This document shows positions 4,772 to 9,637 of a stretch of DNA of 9,637 nucleotides, one piece after another. A program made the position numbers and the translations under genes. Source of the DNA: Candidatus Roizmanbacteria bacterium CG_4_9_14_0_8_um_filter_34_12. GTDB taxonomy: Bacteria > Patescibacteriota > Microgenomatia > UBA1406 > GWC2-37-13. The DNA is taken from NCBI GenBank assembly GCA_002789465.1, contig PFTH01000213.1, forward strand, positions 1 through 9,637, written 5' to 3'. The notes beneath the pieces are model-generated. The model was not told where the DNA came from and did no database searches. It saw nothing but the letters and a program-made list of their open reading frames with translations. The stretch's first letter is position 1. The number at the start of each line of letters is the position of its first letter.

Positions 4772-5827
4772 TTAAATAAGGCTGAATTTTGACGCGTTAT
4801 TCTTAGCAAGATCAATAAACCACTTTCGCTGTAATTGAAAATCTTTTTTAGTTAATTCAATAAATAATCCATAATTAATATAAGACAGGGTTAAGTGAAG
4901 AATATTAAATCTAAATAATATTTTAGACCCTTCTTTCTTATCTTCAGGGATTAATTGGAAAAATTCAGATACAACTTTTTTTCTAAAGGCCGGTTCTCTA
5001 AATAAACGGCTATACAAGTATGCAATATCATAACAATGATTATTCTGATGGTATGTTTCCCAATCTATTATTTTAATGTTTTGTGAGGTAGATAAAAAAA
5101 TATTTCCGAGATTAAAATCTCCATGGACAAAATAATAATTGGAACGTTTTACTAAAGTTGCACATGAATAAATAAACCTTTCAACTACTTTTATACTTGA
5201 TTCATTAATAAATCCTTTTATTTTTAACGAAGGTAAAATAATTTGGAAGATTTCAGTTATTTTATTGTCAATATCAAATTTATGCATTGTTAATTTTGGG
5301 TATGACTCTTTTAATAGTCGAGTATTAATGTCATACATAGTATTTGCAATGTTTTTTATCTGTTGAGTTTTAATGGGAAAAGCTAATTGTCCCATATTCT
5401 CTTTATTTTCTAATATGGCATATGATATGTATTTTTGAATAAACCATAACTCTTGGGGGCTTTGAGAAACTTGAAGATAAGTGGGCAAATAATCTTTATG
5501 AGGAAAATGAGGGTTATTTATCAATTGAGCGAATCGAAGCTCTTTTTGGTAGCTTTGGATACTTAATTTGTCATATCTGACTAAACAGTTAAAAATTACT
5601 TTCTGTTTATTTTCATCGATGCAAACTGCGAAGTAGCGGTGTTTGTAGCCCCGAGTAAGTAAAAAAAATTTTTCTGGATTAATTTCCGGAACTAATTTTA
5701 ATTTATCTAGTAATGAATTAATTCTATTTTCTTGTTGCTTGATATCATACGTATTATTCCATTGGACATGATGCTGTTTTATCGGATTAATATTGCTCTG
5801 TAAAACGCGTGTTTTTGAATCAATCAT
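4772..5827 (-). CDS. APH/choline-kinase-fold small-molecule kinase
   Basis: This 351-aa protein is a kinase of the aminoglycoside phosphotransferase superfamily, which phosphorylates hydroxyls of sugars, aminoglycosides or choline-like compounds. The catalytic loop is YFVHGDFNLGNIFL (232-245; Brenner motif HxDxxxxN with H235, D237, N242). The metal-binding motif is IIDWETYHQNNHCYDIAYL (253-271; D255). The N-lobe is weaker: QKVIFNCLVRYDKL (75-88) looks like the beta-3 strand, but the expected ATP-binding Lys position appears to be N80, with R84 nearby. E96 in KELRFAQ could be the helix-C glutamate. The gene overlaps the upstream GT20 gene by 8 bp, which suggests coupled expression and a sugar-related substrate. 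Resistance to antibiotics is unlikely in this context. A maltokinase-like or lipid-sugar kinase role is conceivable, by analogy with APH-fold enzymes in trehalose/glucan pathways, but unproven. Confidence 0.8.
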   Translation of the reverse strand: MIDSKTRVLQSNINPIKQHHVQWNNTYDIKQQENRINSLLDKLKLVPEINPEKFFLLTRGYKHRYFAVCIDENKQKVIFNCLVRYDKLSIQSYQKELRFAQLINNPHFPHKDYLPTYLQVSQSPQELWFIQKYISYAILENKENMGQLAFPIKTQQIKNIANTMYDINTRLLKESYPKLTMHKFDIDNKITEIFQIILPSLKIKGFINESSIKVVERFIYSCATLVKRSNYYFVHGDFNLGNIFLSTSQNIKIIDWETYHQNNHCYDIAYLYSRLFREPAFRKKVVSEFFQLIPEDKKEGSKILFRFNILHLTLSYINYGLFIELTKKDFQLQRKWFIDLAKNNASKFSLI

Positions 5828-7295
5828 ATAAAGTTCGGTTGATAAAATTGATTGCCCATTTATATATATTCCGGTCTTTCAATTCTTCTCTCATTTTTAG
5901 ATTCCTAGATTTTTTTTCCGATGATGGCATAGTAATTGCTTTGTAAATTGCTTCGGCTCCCTCATCTATGTTATAAGGATTAATATGGATTGAGTATCGT
6001 AAGTCTCTGGCGGCTCCTGTGAATTTTGATAGAACAAGTATTCCTTTTTCAGCCTGGCAGGAAAGAACATATTCTTTGGCAACCAGATTCATGCCGTCGT
6101 CAAGTGAGGTGACTAGGCCGCAGTTTGCATCTTTAAAAAAAGACAGAATTTTTTTTCTTTGCAGTTCCTGATTAATTAAATAAATTGGGTGCCATTTTGT
6201 TGTGGAATATTTCCAATTGATTTTTTCAACTAAGTCAATAAATTCCTTTGAGTACTGTCTGTAGGCGGGGATATGCTGTCGGGAAGGAGCAACTACGCCT
6301 AAGTAGGCAAATTTTTCAATGAATTGAGGATATTTTTCTAAAAACTTATCAATCATTTTTAATCGTTCGATTAATCCTTTGGTATAATCCAATCGTTCTA
6401 CACCAATGGCTATATATGGAATTTCAATATCGTATTCCTTTTCCAAAAAAGATTTACTAGTAGTCAATGGCTTTTCTTTTATCTGCAATATCTCTTCATA
6501 ATCAATCCCTGCCGGTAAACTATCAATTTTTGTGATAAAATCGTGAAAAGTTACTTTCGATGGTTCAAAATTTACCTTAGCTTCCAGCTCGCGTTGTACA
6601 CATTGAAGAAAATTTTGAACGTGATATCCTCGGTGAAATGAAAGAAAATTATTTCCTAACAGACCCATCAATAATTCTTTACCCCATGGATTGACACGGA
6701 AAATTTCGTATGTTGGCCATGGAATGTGCCAGAACGTGCCAATTTTTATATCCTTACCGGATGCGCGAAGCATTTGAGGAACTAAAGCTAAGTGATAATC
6801 GTTTAACCAGACAAAGGCTTTTTTCTCACCAATTTCCTCAAGAATTGCATCAGTAAATTTACGATTGACAATCTTATACATTTCCCACCAAGACTGATCA
6901 AAAATAGGCTTGACGAACACAGCATGACAAAGCGGCCATAATGTTTGATTGGCAAAACCATAATAATATTTATCAATTTCTTTTTTTGAAAGAAATATTC
7001 GTTTTAAAGTATATGATTTTCCATCTGTCGTCAGTTTTATTCTATTATATTTATCAACAACTTCTTTGTCTGCGTCTCCGCTACCATGGGCCACATATAT
7101 TCCGTTTGAAACTTGAGCGATTAGATTCAATAAATTATGAACGCCACCTACTGCTTCAATTATTTTTATACCATTAGCAGTATGTGTATGTGAATAAGGT
7201 TCTCTATTTGAACTGACAATAAACACACGGTTTTTTAAATTTTTCTTAATGTATTGTTCAAGTGAATTTTTAAATGCCATACTAATAATTTTCAA
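5820..7295 (-). CDS. otsA-like: GT20 trehalose-6-phosphate synthase-like glycosyltransferase
   Basis: This 491-aa GT20 enzyme is predicted to join a nucleotide-activated glucose to glucose-6-phosphate (or a similar acceptor), giving trehalose-6-phosphate. Motifs in order: IVSSNREPY (26-34), YYGFANQTLWPLCH (111-124), NDYHLALVPQMLR (165-177), HIPWP (190-194), VERLDYTKG (299-307) and LDDGMNLVAKEYV (398-410). R301, K306, D400 and E408 match the donor-binding Arg, Lys, Asp and Glu of E. coli OtsA in motif and relative spacing. The SNREPY/HIPWP signature places it in a bacterial subgroup separate from classical OtsA, and the N-terminal glycine loop is altered (ANGIKIIEAVGG), so the acceptor is less certain. 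Length fits a stand-alone synthase with no fused phosphatase. ATG at 7295 leaves 3 bp after the preceding gene; a second in-frame ATG at 7280 (Met6) is an alternative start. Partner phosphatase is probably the HAD gene at 8375-9475. Confidence 0.9.
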   Translation of the reverse strand: MKIISMAFKNSLEQYIKKNLKNRVFIVSSNREPYSHTHTANGIKIIEAVGGVHNLLNLIAQVSNGIYVAHGSGDADKEVVDKYNRIKLTTDGKSYTLKRIFLSKKEIDKYYYGFANQTLWPLCHAVFVKPIFDQSWWEMYKIVNRKFTDAILEEIGEKKAFVWLNDYHLALVPQMLRASGKDIKIGTFWHIPWPTYEIFRVNPWGKELLMGLLGNNFLSFHRGYHVQNFLQCVQRELEAKVNFEPSKVTFHDFITKIDSLPAGIDYEEILQIKEKPLTTSKSFLEKEYDIEIPYIAIGVERLDYTKGLIERLKMIDKFLEKYPQFIEKFAYLGVVAPSRQHIPAYRQYSKEFIDLVEKINWKYSTTKWHPIYLINQELQRKKILSFFKDANCGLVTSLDDGMNLVAKEYVLSCQAEKGILVLSKFTGAARDLRYSIHINPYNIDEGAEAIYKAITMPSSEKKSRNLKMREELKDRNIYKWAINFINRTLYD

Positions 7296-7298
7296 TTT

Positions 7299-8366
7299 TT
7301 AATTTTCAATAACGATCTGTTTATAAACTTTTTCATATTCATTGACCATTTTTTGAGTGGAAAAATTTTCCTCAATTCGTTGTCTGCATTTTTTCCTGTC
7401 AATTAAATCTATTTCAGAGATTTTTTTTACCATTTCATCAACTGTATTAACAATAAATCCTGATCTGCCGTCTTCAATGATTTCGGAAGCTGCGCCATTT
7501 CTAAATGATATTACCGGTGTTCCTGTTGCCATGGACTCAGCCATAACGAGCCCAAAAGGCTCATTCCATTTAATGGGATTTAGAAAACCTTTTGCTTTGC
7601 CATATACTTCATTCTTCTTTTTGTCTTCCAATTCACCAACAAAAAAAATCTCTTTTCCATCAATCAACGGTTCTATCTCGTTTTTGTAGTATTTATAATC
7701 TTCAGATTCAACTTTGTCTATCGTTCCGGCAACAAGAAGTTTTACGCCTGCTTTTTTGGCCGCCAACAGGGCTTCTTTTGCTCCTTTATCCGGATTAAAT
7801 TTGCCCAGCCAGAGAAAATAATCTTCGGGTGTTTTATTGAATGTATATAACTCAATATCAACTCCATTATAGATTGTTTTAATCCAGTTCAAATTTTCTC
7901 CGCCTTTACGTTGGGAATTAGAAATAGATATATACTGCAGGTCTTTATATTTCTGAAATACTTCGGTGTTGCCTTTCCAGGTATAGTTAAATTCATAAGG
8001 AAAGTGAAGCGTAAAAACAACTTTATGCTTAAATGATTGACAAAGAGGGAGTGCCATAAAGTCGCTTCCCTGATTTAAATGAACATGAATAATGTCATAT
8101 TCTTTTTCATTCTCAAATGCCTTAGTTATATTTAAAAGAGGATACATGACATTCCACCATGGAATTTGATCTCGAAATAGAGGTCGGGGATAGACAGAAA
8201 CAAGCTTGGCTTTTGTTTGCGTTGTTCCGCATGCATAAAGGGTAACATTATGTCCTTTTTCAACTAGACCTTCAGTCAAATAATGCACAATTCTTTCAGT
8301 TCCACCATATTTAGGAGGCGGAATATTTTCCCAAAGAGGACCAATTTGAGCGATTTTTAACTTCAT
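7299..8366 (-). CDS. Glycosyltransferase family 4 (GT-B)
   Basis: This 355-aa GT4 enzyme has all usual landmarks. PPPKYGGTERIV (16-27) is the glycine-rich N-terminal loop. HVHLNQG (94-100) and TLHFPY (119-124) precede SISNSQRKGG (147-156). LGKFNPDKG (187-195) opens the donor domain, and EPFGLVMAE (269-277) is the EX7E motif, followed by MATGTPVISF and DGRSGF. It is related to the two other GT4 enzymes of the window but lacks their DIRGxWIIKKTG insert, so it is shorter and forms a separate branch. It lies 8 bp after the HAD gene and 3 bp before the GT20 gene, between the presumed synthase and phosphatase. That position suggests its product belongs to the same pathway, for instance extending a trehalose-type core. 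Sugar specificity unknown. Confidence 0.92.
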   Translation of the reverse strand: MKLKIAQIGPLWENIPPPKYGGTERIVHYLTEGLVEKGHNVTLYACGTTQTKAKLVSVYPRPLFRDQIPWWNVMYPLLNITKAFENEKEYDIIHVHLNQGSDFMALPLCQSFKHKVVFTLHFPYEFNYTWKGNTEVFQKYKDLQYISISNSQRKGGENLNWIKTIYNGVDIELYTFNKTPEDYFLWLGKFNPDKGAKEALLAAKKAGVKLLVAGTIDKVESEDYKYYKNEIEPLIDGKEIFFVGELEDKKKNEVYGKAKGFLNPIKWNEPFGLVMAESMATGTPVISFRNGAASEIIEDGRSGFIVNTVDEMVKKISEIDLIDRKKCRQRIEENFSTQKMVNEYEKVYKQIVIEN

Positions 8367-8374
8367 AGGGTAGA

Positions 8375-9475
8375 TTAATTATACCTATTCTTCTTGATAA
8401 ACTCAACTATACTTTTTGGTCCTACAGTTTGAGGGAAGGCTTCATCGGCAATTATAATATTGCGTTTATGTTTCGTTTTTAGATCGGTAAACGTATAAAA
8501 TCCAGTCTGTTTGGAAGGAGATAATTTTTTTTTAATACTTGTTAAATTAATTCCGGCAAAAATATTTTTTTCTTTGTCTAACAAATAAGGGGTAAGTTTT
8601 GATCCGCCAACTAAAAGAAATGTTATATGCATTTTCGAAACAGGATTAGTTTGTATACCTACTTCTAAATCTGGAAGGCTATCGCCTATAATGAATATTT
8701 CAATTTCAGTCTCTGATTTTTGAAGGTTATGTATGATATGATCAACCGCATCAATTTTGCCATTTTTTGGCGTTATGTAGGCCGTAAATATATGTTTGTC
8801 CGGCTCACTGTCATTGGTAAGATATAGACCATCCATTTTTTTAATATGTTTAGATAGTAACATCATGTCATTTTGTGATGTGAATGACAATTGAACTCGG
8901 TAATCCGGAGAAAAGACATCGGTTTTATGTTCAAAAAAGAGGGTTTCAGAATCAATAGGCGAATAGGAAAAAGGAACAAATAAATTTATCTTTGATAACC
9001 ATATAATAATTTCTTTTCTCCAAGTATACGGATCGGGAAAACTATCAGGATAGAAATTTGTATCTTCTTTATATCCTCCTTCTTTTTGCAGAACTGATAT
9101 TTTTGCTCCGGAGGAGGAAATTATAATGGGAAGGTTCAAGAGCTTATTTGGATAAAAGTTTTCCGGTTTAACATAAGACTGTTTCCCGTCTGGAGTTATA
9201 CCTATTTGTGGCGGTGGCCTTTTAAAATTAAAATTTTGTTGAGATAAACCATATTGTGTTGAGCTCATACACATTTCTTCAGTCCGGGAAGTGTTTAAAA
9301 TACAACAATATCCTTTTTTTTGAAGCAATTCTATGGCTTGATTTGTGAGTTTGACGTCGAGAAGATCTTTTTCATTGGTATCCCACGGATTTGCCGTTAA
9401 CGTATTATCTACATCAATAAAAGCAAGTTTATTTGTGGGAGATTGTTTTATTTTTTGATAGATATTTGATTTCAT
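8375..9475 (-). CDS. HAD-superfamily sugar phosphatase (trehalose-6-phosphate-phosphatase-like candidate)
   Basis: This 366-aa HAD phosphatase probably removes phosphate from a sugar phosphate. Motif I is FIDVDNTLT (19-27; nucleophile D21, acid D23), motif II NTSRT (61-65; S63), motif III most likely K240 in PKNGKIDAV (236-244), and motif IV IIGDSLPDLE (262-271; D265, D269). The ~150 residues between motifs II and III fit a C2 (type IIB) cap, the class that includes trehalose-, sucrose- and mannosylglycerate-phosphate phosphatases. It is longer than typical OtsB (about 250-270 aa), with an extra C-terminal part after motif IV ending in GPKSIVEFIKK. It is first in the - strand cluster and two genes before the GT20 synthase, and no classical OtsB is present, so it is the best candidate for that step. 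No Shine-Dalgarno precedes the ATG. HAD assignment is firm; substrate is inferred from context. Confidence 0.82.
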   Translation of the reverse strand: MKSNIYQKIKQSPTNKLAFIDVDNTLTANPWDTNEKDLLDVKLTNQAIELLQKKGYCCILNTSRTEEMCMSSTQYGLSQQNFNFKRPPPQIGITPDGKQSYVKPENFYPNKLLNLPIIISSSGAKISVLQKEGGYKEDTNFYPDSFPDPYTWRKEIIIWLSKINLFVPFSYSPIDSETLFFEHKTDVFSPDYRVQLSFTSQNDMMLLSKHIKKMDGLYLTNDSEPDKHIFTAYITPKNGKIDAVDHIIHNLQKSETEIEIFIIGDSLPDLEVGIQTNPVSKMHITFLLVGGSKLTPYLLDKEKNIFAGINLTSIKKKLSPSKQTGFYTFTDLKTKHKRNIIIADEAFPQTVGPKSIVEFIKKNRYN

Positions 9476-9496
9476 AATCTGTTGTTATTATGATAC

Positions 9497-9530
9497 AGTA
9501 TAGAATATACGAATTTCGCGTTATTGTCAT
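9497..9530 (-). promoter_or_regulatory. Possible promoter of the sugar cluster
   Basis: On the - strand, ATGACA (9530-9525) is followed after 17 bp by TATTCT (9507-9502), with an overlapping TATACT (9502-9497) as another possible -10 box. Transcription would start about 15-20 bp before the HAD gene. The -35-like hexamer lies in the edge of the palindromic repeat. Sequence match only. Confidence 0.3.
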
Positions 9531-9637
9531 CGCGAGCGAATCAGGCGCTGAATGGTGCCTGGGAGCGTGGCGATCCCTGCCTGCCGGCAGGCAGGCCGTT
9601 ACCGATAGGACGTTTTATATTAACGGGATTGTCCCTC
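9525..9637. repeat. GC-rich composite palindromic intergenic repeat (reaches window end)
   Basis: The sequence changes sharply from AT-rich to GC-rich here. It opens with GTCATCGCGAGCG, which resembles the dispersed GTCATTGCGAGCG-type element known from many bacterial genomes. A nested hairpin follows: ATCGC (9529-9533) can pair with GCGAT (9570-9574), enclosing CAGGCGC / GTGCCTG (9542-9548 and 9555-9561, one G-T pair, 6-nt loop). Next is a perfect 20-bp palindrome at 9576-9595. CGATCCC (9571-9577) can also pair with GGGATTG (9625-9631), and CGTTA (9597-9601) with TAACG (9621-9625). No reading frame of interest is seen. It continues beyond the window, so its right boundary is unknown. Confidence 0.75.
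9576..9595. repeat. Perfect 20-bp palindrome
   Basis: CCTGCCTGCCGGCAGGCAGG is its own reverse complement over 20 bp, centred between 9585 and 9586. No T-run follows on either strand, so it is not a typical intrinsic terminator. Its internal CCTG/CAGG repetition suggests a dispersed element or protein-binding site. Confidence 0.9.

Noticed and set aside
4772..5827. Aminoglycoside resistance gene
   Set aside because: Only the general kinase motifs match; context is a sugar-biosynthesis cluster, and the N-lobe is divergent from known resistance enzymes.
2454..7295. Alternative genetic code (TGA as an amino acid)
   Set aside because: TGA stops end three genes (two GT4, the GT20) right at short overlaps or gaps with the next gene, and proteins are of family length, so TGA is a true stop here.
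9576..9595. Rho-independent terminator
   Set aside because: Strong palindrome, but followed by GC-rich sequence and no T-run on either strand; it is upstream of the - strand cluster rather than at its end.

Overview
The window looks like a bacterial chromosome segment with low to moderate GC. It most resembles the candidate phyla radiation (Patescibacteria), perhaps Microgenomates. This assignment is inferred from small genes packed with overlaps or gaps of a few bases, a run of YGG-type GT4 glycosyltransferases, S23-type four-helix-bundle genes, a short helical protein of a type I associate with these genomes, and GC-rich palindromic intergenic repeats. TGA ends several genes at sensible overlaps, so the code is standard (table 11) and the TGA-recoding lineages are unlikely. 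There is no rRNA, tRNA or ribosomal protein gene to confirm the taxonomy.

Layout: one gene on the + strand (33-1169) encodes a membrane-anchored GH18-like protein. Everything else is on the - strand, read from right to left. A six-gene cluster (9475 down to 2454) runs HAD phosphatase, GT4, GT20 trehalose-6-phosphate synthase-like enzyme, APH-fold kinase, GT4, GT4. Junctions are -8 to +8 bp except one 51-bp gap. It continues with almost no gap into a small-gene region (2449 down to 1317): a four-helix-bundle gene, a 93-aa helical protein and a second four-helix-bundle gene. That region converges on the GH18-like gene. At the right end (9476-9637) lie a possible promoter and a composite palindromic repeat.

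The carbohydrate cluster fits synthesis of a phosphorylated disaccharide of trehalose type (GT20), its dephosphorylation (HAD), sugar or lipid-sugar phosphorylation (APH kinase) and further glycosylation by three related GT4 enzymes. The end product may be a compatible solute or a surface glycoconjugate; the sequence does not decide which.

The most unusual part is the small-gene region. Each four-helix-bundle gene is bracketed by short-period repeat arrays that read toward it on opposite strands, so each gene sits inside an imperfect inverted repeat. The arrays use unrelated motifs at the two genes: an 11-bp ATTAGTC-type unit at one and a 7/14-bp ATCAAAG-type unit at the other. They also run into the ends of neighbouring coding sequences. 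The same architecture built twice from different sequences suggests a cassette or mobile-element-like unit.
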